From Saccharomycopsis fibuligera x Saccharomycopsis cf. fibuligera (Eukaryota > Ascomycota > Saccharomycetes > Ascoideales > Saccharomycopsidaceae), in NCBI GenBank assembly GCA_001936135.1, contig CP012820.1, positions 992,001 to 1,056,000 of the forward strand: a stretch of 64,000 nt of DNA. The letters run 5' to 3'. Positions 51,143-62,300 of this stretch are shown here, in pieces (within the stretch, counting starts at the first letter, position 1; every line of letters begins with the position of its first letter). The notes under the pieces are model-generated. The model did not search any database. It had not been told where the DNA came from and saw only the letters and a program-made list of their open reading frames with translations. Position numbers and translations under genes: made by a program.

Positions 51143-54100
51143 ATGGAAAACTTTCAACAAATTAATCTAAGGCATACGAAGTTTGGCGATGCCGGAGTGT
51201 CAAGCTTGCTATTTGATGACACGTCCGATATTATATGGGTCGGTGATCAGAAAGGTCGAGTTTCTTCATATGCTGGGCCAGCGCTAAACGGCTACGTCTC
51301 CTATATTGGTTCCAATAATTCTCCAGTGCACCAGTTTCTCAATCATAATCAAGGGGTGCTATCTTTAGGCAAAGATTGTTTAAAGCTTACGAATAAACAT
51401 GGGTTTCCAAAGTTCGCAGTTGGAGGCTCAGCACCTCCGGCAAACGTTGAAACACCAAAGGATTTCAAGAACTTTAGGACAATGTGCTACGGAACAGCCT
51501 CTCAATCATCTGTTATACTAGGAGGTGAAACAAACCAAAAGCTAATTGACTTCGACTTGAACAAATTGAGAGTAAACTCTACTATTCCCCATAATTCTAA
51601 AGTTTCTGTTCTCAAATCAAGCAACAAACATCTTCTTGTGGGTAACGCCAATGGCTCATTGGACATTTTAGATACTTCATCCAACAACTCAATAGTGAAA
51701 AGCTTCCAAGCTCACCAACAGTCTTTTTCAAAAGTTGACATTCAGAATTTTACTTTAGTTACTACGGGGTATTCAAAAAGGCATAACTATGGCAATGTGT
51801 CTGTTGTTGATCCGCTTATCAACGTTTATGATTTAAGATACTTAAAGCCTTTGGCTCCAGTATCGTTTCCAGCTGGAGCTTCATTTGTGTCATTGCATCC
51901 AAAAGTCCCGAATATGTGTTTTGCTTGCTCATCCACGGGGCAACTACAATTTATTGACTTATTCAATATCAAGAACTTCAAAATCTATCAGGTAAATTTG
52001 TTGCAGAGTGCTTCTACTAGCAATCCAGCCTTTATGAATAATGTTTCTCAAGGAGGGACGCGCATAGTCAAGATGGAATTAAGCAATTCTGGTGACTACC
52101 TCGCACTTGCTGATAATTTCAATAATTTGTATTTGTGGTCAGCCGACAATACTTCTCATTTTAATAATTTCAGTAAGCCGGTGGACTATCCAGTTGAGCC
52201 AGACTATGATCACACAAAATCGGTTTTTGACATTAATGATATGGATAAGCCATTGAATTCTGTGGGGATGCCTTATTACAAAGAGTCGTTGCTTTCAAAC
52301 TGGCCAGATGAGCTTATATTTAAAGTGGGTGCATTGCCACGGAAAATTCCTAATGAGCTTATAAGAAATTCATATTCAACCAAAAAGGGCGTACTCACAT
52401 CAAAATTCAAAAGAGAAAGAACCTCTGAGGTAGAGCTTCGATTCTCAGATTATAATAAGAGTAAATATGGTCCAAGAAATCAAGTTCAAAATTGGTACAG
52501 TTTGGACTCCAATGACAAGAAGAATAGCATTCCTAAATTTATTAGCGAAAAGCATAGTGGTGATTCTCATGGAAGTGACTCCGAAAGTGATGAAGAAAAT
52601 GGAACCAACGAGAAGCTGACAAGCGAAAATCCAAAACTTTCTCAAATATTTGAGTATCGTCCTTCTCCATCATCTCCGCTTAGCATACCTCCAGCATTCT
52701 CTAAATTGCATATTTTATACTCTAAATTTGGAATTGAAGACTTTGACTTCAAATTTTATAACCGCTCCAAAAAGAAGTTTTCAGGGCTAGAAATTGATAT
52801 TCAAAACAGTTATTGCAATAGTTTACTTATATTATACAGATTTGTTCCGGAGATTTATACTTGGATTACACAAAGCTTGACAAAGGATCCATTCATCTAT
52901 AAAGAAGATTTGGAGAAACACTGCTTAACACCAGAAACTGTTTCTGAGCTGAGAGCAAACAAAATTCAGGTACTACAGAACCCAAAGTTCAGCCAGCAAG
53001 GAATGCTGGGGCTTGAGTTGCAACCAGGGAAATCGCTTTTATTGGAGCTTGGTTATCTTTTTGATATGATTGCTAATTCTAGAGGAAAGAACTGCAGAAC
53101 TACTAATTTCCAGAACATATTGTGTTCAATTCCAGAAGCCTCGAGACTAGGTTTGATAGACAGCAATAAGAAACCATTTCAACAAAATGTTCAATATCAC
53201 GAATATCCAGAAAGTGCTAATGATAGTGATGAATATGATCGATTGAAACGACTTATTCATTCATTTAATAGATTCTTGTTGGAAAGACTAAGTTATGATG
53301 AGCGCAGGCTACAATATATTGATAAACTCAAACAAGAGTCGAATGACGACAAGCCAATTAACTTCGGGGATATTAAATCAAGTAACCTTGATTATATTTG
53401 TGGCATTCATTTGGAAACGGAAGTTAGATCAACCTCGTGCACTAATTCTGCGCGAAAGACTACTACATTGTATACGTTAGACATCAATACATTAGATATT
53501 AATGATGCCAAAAACCCATTATCGTCAAGTCATAATGGTGGCAAAAGTGCAATGAAGAACATGTTATATTCCTCGAGTCCAAACTATAAGGGAAAGAACT
53601 TGAGTAAATATGGACCATATGGCGATCCCAATAGCAGTTCTTTCTTATACAACCAATCAATCCTTCCGTACATTGATAATGCTATGAATAACCACTCATA
53701 CAATCCAATCAAAACATGGTGCGCTAAATGCCATAAGTACCAACCAATGGATACTAACAAAACCGTGAGAAACTTGCCGCATATTCTTTCACTCAACTTG
53801 AACCTTGACAATGACCGTGAAATGATTAGAAAAATATCTTTAGACCAAATGAAAGAAATTGCTAACAGGAAGCCAAATAGCAGAAAAAGAAACCACCACT
53901 GGTTGGTTGACGAGTTTTATGCAAGGTTATCTAATTCATCGCAACGCCCGATCTTGAAACTCAATCAGTCTGATTTCAATGTTAAGAACAGCAACAAATC
54001 CAACAACAATAACAATAACAACAGCAACAACAACAACAGCAATTCCAGTTATGATGTTAGACTAGGATTTTCCAACTTGAATGTTAGAGATATAGATGAC

Positions 54101-54163
54101 GACCGGGCTAATTTGTCCTCCTCATCTTCCACTAGGTCAGTTGGAAGCATCAACAGCACGACT

Positions 54164-54205
<42 letters not shown>

Positions 54206-55246
54206 CATAATAAAAAGAAGAATAATAATGAAATTGTGAAGTATGAATTGATCGGCTTTATTTGCGAGATCTTGAATGGCGATGAAAGCAGTTCTCATGA
54301 AAATAGACATTTGGTGACATTTGTTAAAGTGAAGAATGGGCAAGTTGAGAATGGTCACCAGTGGTACTTATTTAATGATTTCTTGATTATGCCCATTGAT
54401 GAAATTGAGGTGTTCAACTTGTCATACTGGTGGAAGAAGCCATTGATTGTTTTATATCAATCCAACAAATCTATTGAAGACTTCCAATACAAGATTGACA
54501 AATCCAAACTTGATACGCAGATTTTATACAGGGACTATTTTGCTCATGGGACCCGTGAGGGCAAGCGAATTGAGTATGAGCTTTTAACTCAAGAGGAAGC
54601 TCCACAGACGGGTACTTTGGTGGCGCTTGATGCAGAATTTGTGATATTGGAATCCGACAAGTACGAGATCAGGTCTGATGGAACCAAGGTGTTGGTTAAA
54701 CCGAAAAGACAGTCATTAGCTCGGGTATCAGTGGTGCGTGGTAATGATGGGCCTAAAAAAGGGGTACCGTTCATTGATGATTACATTGTAGTTGAAGAGC
54801 CTATTGAAGATTACATAACTAGTTATTCTGGCATTGAAAAAGGAGATTTGGATCCATACATGTCCAAAAAGTCGCTCACTTATTTGGAAGTAGCGTACCG
54901 CAAACTCTGGCTTCTTTTACAAATTGGGGTGATTTTTGTTGGCCATGGCTTAGCTAATGATTTCCGAGCCATTAATATTCAAGTTCCAGAAGATCAAGTT
55001 CGCGATACTTTGATTTTATATTCTAAAAAAGAAGTGAAGCGGAAACTTGGATTGAAATTCTTGACATATATGGTATTGGGTAAAAATGTGCAAACCGGCA
55101 ATCATAATTCAATTGAAGATGCTCGCAGTGCATTAGATTTGTACGATAAGTATTTGGAGTTGGTGAAGGAAAATAAGTTAAAAGATGAGTTGGATAGGGT
55201 GTATTTGGAAGGGGCAAGAACTGGTTTCAAAGTTCCTAATTCATGA
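51143..55246 (+). CDS. PAN2: Pan2, catalytic subunit of the Pan2-Pan3 poly(A) nuclease
   Basis: 1367 residues from MENFQQINLRHTKFG. An in-frame ATG 14 codons earlier is disfavoured. An N-terminal WD40-like region (about 1-330) is followed by the Pan3-binding linker (SVGMPYYKESLLSNWPDELI). The inactive ubiquitin-hydrolase-like domain spans about 525-1100 (CNSLLILYRFVPEI, LLLELGYLFDMI, WCAKCHKYQPMD). The C-terminal DEDD exonuclease has VALDAEFV, GHGLANDFRAINI and HNSIEDARSALDLY. It trims nascent and long poly(A) tails in the cytoplasm. An Asn- and Ser-rich insert (about 950-1030), absent from short fungal homologues, helps make it longer than S. cerevisiae Pan2 (1115). Confidence 0.96.
54000..54202. 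repeat. Asn-codon (AAC) tracts in PAN2
   Basis: Two AAC-rich arrays (54000-54045 and 54161-54202, the second nearly pure) encode Asn runs inside the ubiquitin-hydrolase-like domain region. Confidence 0.8.
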
Positions 55247-56302
55247 TTGAGTCAGATAGTAGATTATCATGTGAATCAATGATGCAGAAAAAAAAGTTGA
55301 ATAAATTAATTAATAAATAATTGTATAATCATATTAGTGTAATCAGCGGAAAATAGATTTTGAGGCCAGGGAAAAAAAAGCAAAAAGGCGGATATCAATC
55401 GCAGTGCATCTTCAACACGCTATATAACAATCATGGGCGCAAGAACGCACAGCGGACAATAAACAGCATAAAGGTTCAGTGTACCCAACTGTTTGTATAT
55501 ATATCGAAGCCCTCTACTATAGTATAGCTTTAACATTTTCTGAAATATGATATATGTGGTGAAAGGCTACATTCATTGACCTCACTACAAGGAAATTGAC
55601 CGTCGATTACTAGACATAAAGTCGTTTTGACCACCAGATCAGAAAAACCACTATATGACAAAGCAACCAACAGCGTACAAATTCTGTTTGATATAACTTA
55701 TCTAAAAAGAAAATGATTCTTTAAGATGTTTACAATAAGATTGATTCTGTTATTATTCTTTTAGTTAGAGGATGCCTGGTGAAGATGAATAAGTTCTACA
55801 ACACAATTACAGATGAATTCGCTATAGTACAATTAGTAACAAATAAAGGGGAGAAAGGAAAAACAGAGGGGCATAACCAGGCATAACGAAGAATAATAAA
55901 CCAGAATCAACCATAGTTTGAAAAACTACTTTGGCTGAAGATCAGGTTTAAGATAAAAATAGAGGTCTTTTTTATAAGTGAAAACAACAGTTTAAAAAAA
56001 GGGGCGAGTAATCATAAGTGGCTCTGTATTTTTAAACTTGAGCACGATAATGATTCTCAGTTGCCTTGGATTTTTGTAAGGCACAACTTCCAATTGCCAA
56101 AAATCCAAACGCAGAAATACAACTCCCACAGGGACACACCTTGCCCAGGACCACGCAACCTATGACGGAAACCCATATACACAGAAAAAACTATTTAACA
56201 CTTTGTGCATAGAAAATTTAAAAGCCGTATTAAAAACAATTTAAAAACACACCATCCAAATTTATCTTTTTAATTGAAATAAATTGACACTTGTTAGGTT
56301 AT
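55247..56302. other. Convergent intergenic region PAN2-RPL9
   Basis: 1.06 kb without a gene. An 11-bp perfect inverted repeat, TTGGATTTTTG / CAAAAATCCAA (56066-56076 and 56098-56108), with internal GCCTT/AAGGC pairing, suggests a structured RNA or 3'-end element about 195 bp beyond the RPL9 stop. Confidence 0.5.
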
Positions 56303-56878
56303 TTAAGCTTCTGGGTCAATAACGGACTTTTCAGAAACGTAGATACCATCCAAGAACTTTCTGATATCCTTGTTCTTAACAGCACAGATTTGTTGGATGT
56401 CAGCAGCAGTTTGGGAGACAGCTTCAACAGAGTTACCGGTCAAAACCAACTCATCCTTTTGGCTGGAGGAGATTTCGACAGTGACACCTTCTCTGATCTT
56501 AATGAGTCTGACTCTCTTTTCACCCAAGAAGTTTCTGATTTCAACGAATTTGTCGCCGTTTTGTTCAATAATGTTGACGTTGATTGGGAAATGCGCATAA
56601 ACGTATCTCATCTTGTACTTGTAACCCTTGGTGACACCAGTAACCAAGTTGGCAATCAAAGACTTGACAGTTCTCAAGGTAGCGACATGCTTTCTTTCAC
56701 CGTTGTGGACAATGATTCTGACTTGTCTGTTGCTGATTTTGGCAAAAGAGACATCCAAGTGCTTCAAGTTCTTGGTAAGAGCACCTCTTGGACCGGTGAC
56801 GGTAATTTGTCTGGCGACAATTTTAAGGTGGACACCTTCTGGGATTTCGAGGACTTGGTCAGAGGAAACGTACTTCAT
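56303..56878 (-). CDS. RPL9: 60S ribosomal protein L9 (uL6)
   Basis: 191 residues, the same length as yeast Rpl9. Both uL6 repeats are intact (EGVHLKIVARQITVTGPRGAL; VEIRNFLGEKRVRLIKIREG), with VRIIVHNGERKHVATLRTVK between them. It sits near the P-stalk base of the large subunit. No intron is seen. Codon use is strongly biased, as expected of a highly expressed gene. The upstream region holds a Cbf1-type site and a TAGGGCTAA (Tbf1-like) site, matching the Cbf1/Tbf1 control reported for ribosomal protein genes in Candida. Confidence 0.98.
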   Translation of the reverse strand: MKYVSSDQVLEIPEGVHLKIVARQITVTGPRGALTKNLKHLDVSFAKISNRQVRIIVHNGERKHVATLRTVKSLIANLVTGVTKGYKYKMRYVYAHFPINVNIIEQNGDKFVEIRNFLGEKRVRLIKIREGVTVEISSSQKDELVLTGNSVEAVSQTAADIQQICAVKNKDIRKFLDGIYVSEKSVIDPEA

Positions 56879-57767
56879 TGTTGACTAGACTGGTATTCTA
56901 TGAGTTGTTGATAGCAATCGGAATGTAGAGACGCAGAAACAGGAAAGTAAATGGAAAGATGAACGGAAGCCAGATAGATATATTGGCAGGTGTATTTTTA
57001 TTTTTTCATTATTTTTTTTTTTTTTTTTTTCAAACACTTTTCGGGCGCATGAAACAACAACAGGCATGTGACTCAGTGTGACGGCTAGGGCTAAAAATGG
57101 CTGAAAGATAGCCCTGAGAACATGTCAGCTGAGCATGGCATGACCACATGCAACAGTACGCATAAGGCGTTAATACGCATTTTGGTGTCAAGAAGCGCAG
57201 TATGAGGCGGAAATAGGTGCTATAGCGCGCATCCATGCATCTATGGTCAATCGTAATGCCTCACACCCCATCCGCGCGCTGCAGCCAGCCATAAATGCGG
57301 AGAAACGTCAACATTTTCGCTCTTGGAGCAGTGCGATGGCTTTCAAAAAGCAAGTTGGAGAAGAGCTTGCCAGGCAGCTCAAGCACAAGTCGTAGGCTTT
57401 ACATGAATGTTTGTCTCACTAATTCAGGATTGATATATATGGCGCTACCGCTTCGCTGTTGGAAGGATATCTCGATTTTCAGCATTGGCGTTTTGACGTT
57501 TTGGCGGTCCGTTACTCTGGAGGATAGTGCACGAGGGCTCGTAACAGCTTCCCACCAATCACCGCCAGTGATTACATAAGCACGGGCATCACGTACAAAA
57601 AAAAAAAAAAAAAAATTAAATAAATTTAAAACAGTGGAGCAGATCGTGAGCCACAGCGCAGCTAGCTACTGCAACGATAATATACATGTATAAATATAAA
57701 GTAGCCATTCTTGATCTCCCTCAGAATACTACACAACTCAACACAACCCAATGCAAAAAATATAGCT
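56879..57767. promoter_or_regulatory. RPL9-ISA2 divergent region
   Basis: 889 bp. A T run lies at about 57009-57030. CATGTGAC (57065-57072, Cbf1 type) and TAGGGCTAA (57086-57094, Tbf1-like) lie about 190-215 bp upstream of RPL9. An A run lies at about 57597-57617. Frames at 57295-57579 and 57423-57525 were examined and not accepted as genes. Confidence 0.5.
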
Positions 57768-58078
57768 ATGTTCGCCTCCAGTACCTCTAACAGCGCCGTG
57801 CTACGGTTGCGCACTCTGCGCATTCTGCGCCTTCTGCCAGCAGTGCTCAGGCCTATCCAGCAGCAGCCGCAGAGACAAATTAGCCGCTTGCCACCGTTGC
57901 CGCCGTCTTGGAGCTCGTGGTCTTTTAGCAACAACAATGCTGCTTGCTCGTCCAGAAGAAGCGCTCACCATGGTGTTGCGGCTGCTAGTTCAAAGGCAAG
58001 CGCAGCAATCAATACCGGTCGCAGCATAACATCGCCGAGATCACTCCACACGCTGGCGTTGGCCAGGAGCGCCGCCAT

Positions 58079-58122
<44 letters not shown>

Positions 58123-58673
58123 CCAGCAGCAATAGCACCGCAAGGAAACCGGCCAACACGCTAGTCGAGGCTCTTGAGACCACGTTTGCCAAAACCCATG
58201 TGCTCAACGAATTTTACACTGATGAAGAAGATGAGTCCAAAAAGGTGCTTTTGAAAATTGCTATTGGCAAGAAAGCCGCCAGCCAGCTAAATAAGTTAAT
58301 GGAAGATGACAACAACCGCAACTTGGCTCTCAAGATCTCAGTCGAAAGCGGCGGATGCCACGGGTTCCAGTACAACTTGAAACTCGTGGACTTGTACAAG
58401 GATCGGATCATCAAGCAGGACTTGAACGAGAGCGGAGGGCGTTGGCAGGACTTGTCCAAACAAGACTTGGTGGACGAGGAAGTGTCGATCTTTGTCAGAG
58501 ACGGAGCAAAGGTTGTGCTAGATCTTTCAAGTTTGCAGATATTGAGAGAGTCCAAGGTGGATTATGTCAAGGAGTTGATTGGCACTTCCTTCAAGGTTAT
58601 TGATAGTCCGTACACCAAGAGCGCTTGTGGCTGCGGGTCTAGTTTTGATGTTGATTTTTCCAAGTTGGCATGA
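57768..58673 (+). CDS. ISA2: Isa2, mitochondrial A-type Fe-S cluster assembly protein
   Basis: 301 residues from MFASSTSNSAVLRL. The N terminus is an Arg/Leu-rich mitochondrial presequence. If CTG is Ser, three of its Leu become Ser (residues 17, 20, 22). A long low-complexity region contains a 14-residue Ser run (about 105-118) from an uninterrupted AGC array. The A-type domain (about 160-301) has SGGCHGFQY (Cys197) and SACGCGSSF (Cys287, Cys289), the three cluster-binding cysteines, in Isa2-type wording. With Isa1 and Iba57 it matures [4Fe-4S] proteins in mitochondria. A start 19 codons upstream is possible in frame. Confidence 0.95.
58080..58121. repeat. (AGC)14 microsatellite in ISA2 coding sequence
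   Basis: Fourteen uninterrupted AGC codons encode a poly-Ser tract between the presequence and the Fe-S domain. The codon purity suggests recent slippage and likely length polymorphism. Confidence 0.9.
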
Positions 58674-59116
58674 TTTGGTTTGCCTTATATGCGTGAATTT
58701 TTGACGAGCCTGTATATGAATTGACGATGTTCCTTAGATATCTGATCTACCAACTACGCTAGCGCAGCGCAAGCTTGTAAGCGCCTGTTGCGGTTCTCGG
58801 AGCGGAGACGGAAACACCGACAGACAGACACACAGGCAGCTGTCTGTAAAGCCAGATCGTCTCGAGTAGCCCCAATCGCCATCGGTGGAGATCTCCACTC
58901 AAAACACCCCCCGTCCTGATAATCTGGGTGGTTGCCCAGCTGCTTTCTCTGAATCATTTCCAACTCAGCATTTACGTTACGCTGGTCATAGACGGCTCGT
59001 CTCTTTTCCTGCTACTCTCTTTCTCGACTCAGGTCGATTATATTTAGCTTAACTCCATTCTTAGCATTGACCCCTTTTCTACATTCCAAAACCGCCAGCG
59101 AGCAAAACTCACAACA
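58674..59116. promoter_or_regulatory. ECI1 promoter region
   Basis: 443 bp. It contains a perfect 14-bp palindrome, GTGGAGATCTCCAC, at 58885-58898, followed by a CCCCCC run. G+C is higher than in neighbouring gaps. I see no canonical fatty-acid response site with confidence. Confidence 0.5.
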
Positions 59117-59962
59117 ATGACCATCCCAAAGCAGATTCTCAACGACATCACATACACAGTGAGAGGCAAAGTCTCAATAATCCAATTCAACCGCCCCACC
59201 AAGTTTAACGCTCTTGCGTACAACCACTACCGTCTTTTAATCTCTCTCATTGAGCGCGCTGAAGCTGAACCATCCACCATCGCCACCATCTTCACCGGCA
59301 CAGGCAAGTTCTTCAGCGCCGGTGCTGATGTCGCCCAGTCAGGATCCGCCACTGGAGGCACTAATCCCCTCGTGGACCGTGATGGCGCCTCAGAACACTT
59401 GAAGAGAAGTTTTGTCGGCAACAACGCGTTGCTCGTTGACGTGTTGCAGCAGCACTCCAAGGTGCTCGTGGCTGCGTTGAATGGGCCCGTAATCGGCTTG
59501 AGCGCATCGCTTGTGTTGCTTTGCGACTTGATATATGCCCGCAACTTGGCAAATGTGTACTTGTTGCTTCCGTTTGCCAACATTGGGCTCGTTACCGAGG
59601 GCGCAGCGTCCGTTACGCTATTTTACAAATTGGGCATCTCCAGAGCCAACGAGGCGTTGCTATTGTCCAAAAAGATCTCGGGCCCGGTGCTACAGCTGGC
59701 CGGGTTGTTGAATAAAGTGTTTGACATCGCTGACGTTGCCGAGTTCAATGACGCTGTGGTCAAGGAGGTGAACGACGCAGTGGAGAATTTGAATTTCGAT
59801 TCGGTGAAGCAGATTAAGTTATTGATTAAGGCAAATTGGGACGACAGAATTTCAGCTAATAACGCCAAGGAGGTTGCGGCTGGATACAAAAGGTTTTTAA
59901 CTGGAGTGCCGGGAAAAAGATTTGCAATGATCTCAAAAAAGCAATTGAAGCATAAGTTGTGA
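59117..59962 (+). CDS. ECI1: Eci1-type peroxisomal delta3,delta2-enoyl-CoA isomerase
   Basis: 281 residues (S. cerevisiae Eci1 280) of the crotonase fold. The oxyanion-hole segments are FFSAGAD (66-71) and NGPVIGLSA (122-130). The catalytic acid is Glu161 (GLVTEGAA), as in Eci1. The C terminus -HKL is a PTS1-type peroxisome signal. It shifts 3-enoyl-CoA double bonds so that unsaturated fatty acids can enter beta-oxidation. CTG occurs in QxAGLLNKVF, where Ser would be read in this clade. It follows ISA2 in tandem and converges on the Hrd1-like gene. Confidence 0.92.
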   Translation: MTIPKQILNDITYTVRGKVSIIQFNRPTKFNALAYNHYRLLISLIERAEAEPSTIATIFTGTGKFFSAGADVAQSGSATGGTNPLVDRDGASEHLKRSFVGNNALLVDVLQQHSKVLVAALNGPVIGLSASLVLLCDLIYARNLANVYLLLPFANIGLVTEGAASVTLFYKLGISRANEALLLSKKISGPVLQLAGLLNKVFDIADVAEFNDAVVKEVNDAVENLNFDSVKQIKLLIKANWDDRISANNAKEVAAGYKRFLTGVPGKRFAMISKKQLKHKL

Positions 59963-60568
59963 GTTCGAGTTTGTTTGTTTTGTTCTAGCCATAGCTTGAT
60001 TCATATTCCTACGTTACGCACTCCTTTTATTTATATCTATAGGCGCTGTTTCTGTTTAGTTATTTGCTTAAATTCACGTCAAGAGCAATTTATATTTTTT
60101 TTTGGAGTTTGAGTGGTCGTTTGTAGTTTTCAAACTTATAACTTTTACATTGCAAATGAATATACTTTAACGGAGAAAATCATAAACTCATAAAATGTGA
60201 TGATAGTTGTATGCATAAAAGGAAATTTAAAAAGAGTATGTATCAATTAAAAAAGGGTTCTACCGATGTAGCAAGACTATATGTAAGTAAGATTAATAGC
60301 CAAGTTGAAAATAAGGCAGTTTATGAATGAAAAGAAAGAAAATAGAAGTACGATAGGACAAAAATCATAGAATAGGATATAGAAAGCTATAGTATATATA
60401 AAGACGGACAATGCCTAAATGAAAGGAATCGAAAATCGCTGAAGAAATTAAAACAAGAGAAAACAAAAACCATAGAAAACCGATAAAATCAAGAAAGCAC
60501 CAAGAATAAAAAGTTATAAAAGTCACAAAAAAAAAAATTAAATACCATGAAAAGAAGAAGTAAGACAA

Positions 60569-60610
<42 letters not shown>

Positions 60611-60713
60611 TCCAAAAAGAAAGATATTTATATATATAAAAGCCAGAAATATACTAACAAAATGACGCGATTAAGAATTTCAAAGCTCAATTAAAAAATT
60701 TTTTAAAACAACA
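59963..60713. other. Convergent intergenic region ECI1-HRD1-like
   Basis: 751 bp, very A-rich on the plus strand, with a 34-base A run at 60575-60608. I looked for a further exon of the Hrd1-like gene here and found no TACTAAC on the minus strand. Confidence 0.5.
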
Positions 60714-62300
60714 TCATACCTTTGCGTGACATACTGGACAACTATTACATTTCATTAGCCAAGTTATTATACAATCATGATGGAAAAAATGCTTGCAATT
60801 AAGCATTTGTATATCCGGATCGTCACTTTCGCTGTCGTTACCAATGGAGTGAAAATCAACTCGACATATTAAACATGTCTCAGGATGATTATCCCCATTA
60901 ACGGTCTGTAATTGTAACTCACTTTCAACCACTGGCTGTAATTTTGATTCAAAATGGCCAAGTTTCAATTCAAACTTCTTCAAATTGATCAAAAGTCGTA
61001 ATTTGATAATGCAAATTCTAAAAGAATTATACGAGTGTGATAAAATATGCAACGGGAACGTGTAGTGCTGCAAGAAAAAAATTGAAAAAATGATTTGGTT
61101 GAGGAGCTTTAAATTGTTAATAAAAAACTTAAAAACAACCAAGTTTTTCTTTTTGCTAAGCAAATTTTTATGCTTTTGCAGCACAAGTTTACTGTAATTC
61201 TTCTTCAAAATGGCTCTAGAATGCAAGTTGGAAGATGCTAAGTCGTGCGTGATGTTAGATAGGAATTTCTTGAAGAGTGACTGATTTGACCGAAACTCAA
61301 AATAGTTGAGAATATAATTGAAACTGGTCAAGATGATAAGCGGATAAAAATTGATGATTTCGAACCCAAAGAGGATTAGCAACATATTGTGATGATCATT
61401 GTATATTTCCTGCTTGAACTTGATGATCAAAACTACATCAATGAAATTAAGCAATAATATGCCAAGAGCGAACCGCAAATGCGTCAAAGGGTTTGTCTTG
61501 TGATAGAAATGCGACAAATCAAAATTTAAAGGGACGGAAATGTTGCTGAGACGGTGATGGTGATGGTGATGGTTCATTAAATAAAAGTCGCTGAACAACG
61601 CAAATTCCTTGGCGTTGTAAGTTGACAAGTCGTCGAATTCGTCGTCGGATAGTTCCTTGTCGAAGCTGTGAGACATGAATAGATGTGGCATACCGCCGTC
61701 TCCATCTTGGTTATGGTTGCTATTAATCGTGCTATCGCCACTTCCAACGCTGTCACTGTCATTCTCGCTGACATTTTCAGCCGCGCCATCGGTATCAGAA
61801 ACATCTCCGGTAGCCAACGACTCGCTGCCGCTGTTGAAAACATTCGATACTCTGTAGACACACAAGTAATGAAAGAATTTAAGCAATAGCACACATAGAA
61901 ACAAACAGGCGAATTTGGCAATCACCACGCGGTTGAATTTTGCAGCTTCAAATGTCTTTAGTACCACAAGCGAAAGGAAAAACTCCCACAAAGTGTAGTG
62001 GAACTTCTTGCGCAAAGTGGCAATTTCGCGGTGGGTTAGTTCCCCAAAGATAAGCTGTTTGAGGGCGTTGGCACAAACAAGGAAGAAAATAAGGGCAAAG
62101 TTAGCAATACCAAGGTTGACAGAAAGTGAGTTGGTGCTGCTATAGTAGTATGAAACTGCTGACGAGGAAGGAGAAGCTGTCTGGAGCCAGGAGGCGGAAG
62201 AGGAAAGCAAGAGCAGCTTCGGGTAGCGGGAGGCAGCGAGCTCTTTGAAGACAGAAGCACCGAGGCAGGCGCCCGCAAGGCCCATGAGTTTTTTGCGCAT
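60714..62300 (-). CDS. HRD1: Hrd1-like multispanning RING-H2 ubiquitin ligase (ER-associated degradation)
   Basis: 528 residues. Hydrophobic segments occur at about 58-82, 105-125, 130-152, 270-292 and 300-325. The text LKQLIFGELTHREIATLRKKF resembles Hrd1 (LLFGELRLIE). The RING-H2 is at the extreme C terminus: Cys476, Cys479, Cys502, His504, His507, Cys510, Cys521, Cys524 (CLIC ... CKHFFHHDCIITWLMKC ... CPVC). Only HAKV follows the last Cys, whereas S. cerevisiae Hrd1 has a cytosolic tail of about 150 residues that binds Usa1. A natural His6 run lies at residues 244-249 in an acidic loop. The stop overlaps GTATGA, which could be a splice donor. Another ER RING ligase is possible. Confidence 0.75.
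   Translation of the reverse strand: MRKKLMGLAGACLGASVFKELAASRYPKLLLLSSSASWLQTASPSSSAVSYYYSSTNSLSVNLGIANFALIFFLVCANALKQLIFGELTHREIATLRKKFHYTLWEFFLSLVVLKTFEAAKFNRVVIAKFACLFLCVLLLKFFHYLCVYRVSNVFNSGSESLATGDVSDTDGAAENVSENDSDSVGSGDSTINSNHNQDGDGGMPHLFMSHSFDKELSDDEFDDLSTYNAKEFALFSDFYLMNHHHHHHRLSNISVPLNFDLSHFYHKTNPLTHLRFALGILLLNFIDVVLIIKFKQEIYNDHHNMLLILFGFEIINFYPLIILTSFNYILNYFEFRSNQSLFKKFLSNITHDLASSNLHSRAILKKNYSKLVLQKHKNLLSKKKNLVVFKFFINNLKLLNQIIFSIFFLQHYTFPLHILSHSYNSFRICIIKLRLLINLKKFELKLGHFESKLQPVVESELQLQTVNGDNHPETCLICRVDFHSIGNDSESDDPDIQMLNCKHFFHHDCIITWLMKCNSCPVCHAKV

Noticed and set aside
54137-54358. Minus-strand frames rich in Val/Ile/Leu opposite Asn, Ser or Gln tracts
   Set aside because: These are mirror images of trinucleotide repeats in real genes and carry no independent coding signal.
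57423-57525. Protein-like frame ending in Tyr-Ser-Gly-Gly, and a 19-codon ATG frame at 57336, considered as two exons of a small ubiquitin-like gene
   Set aside because: No usable splice donor joins them, the implied intron would be about 30-40 bases, and the text matches no ubiquitin-like protein I know.
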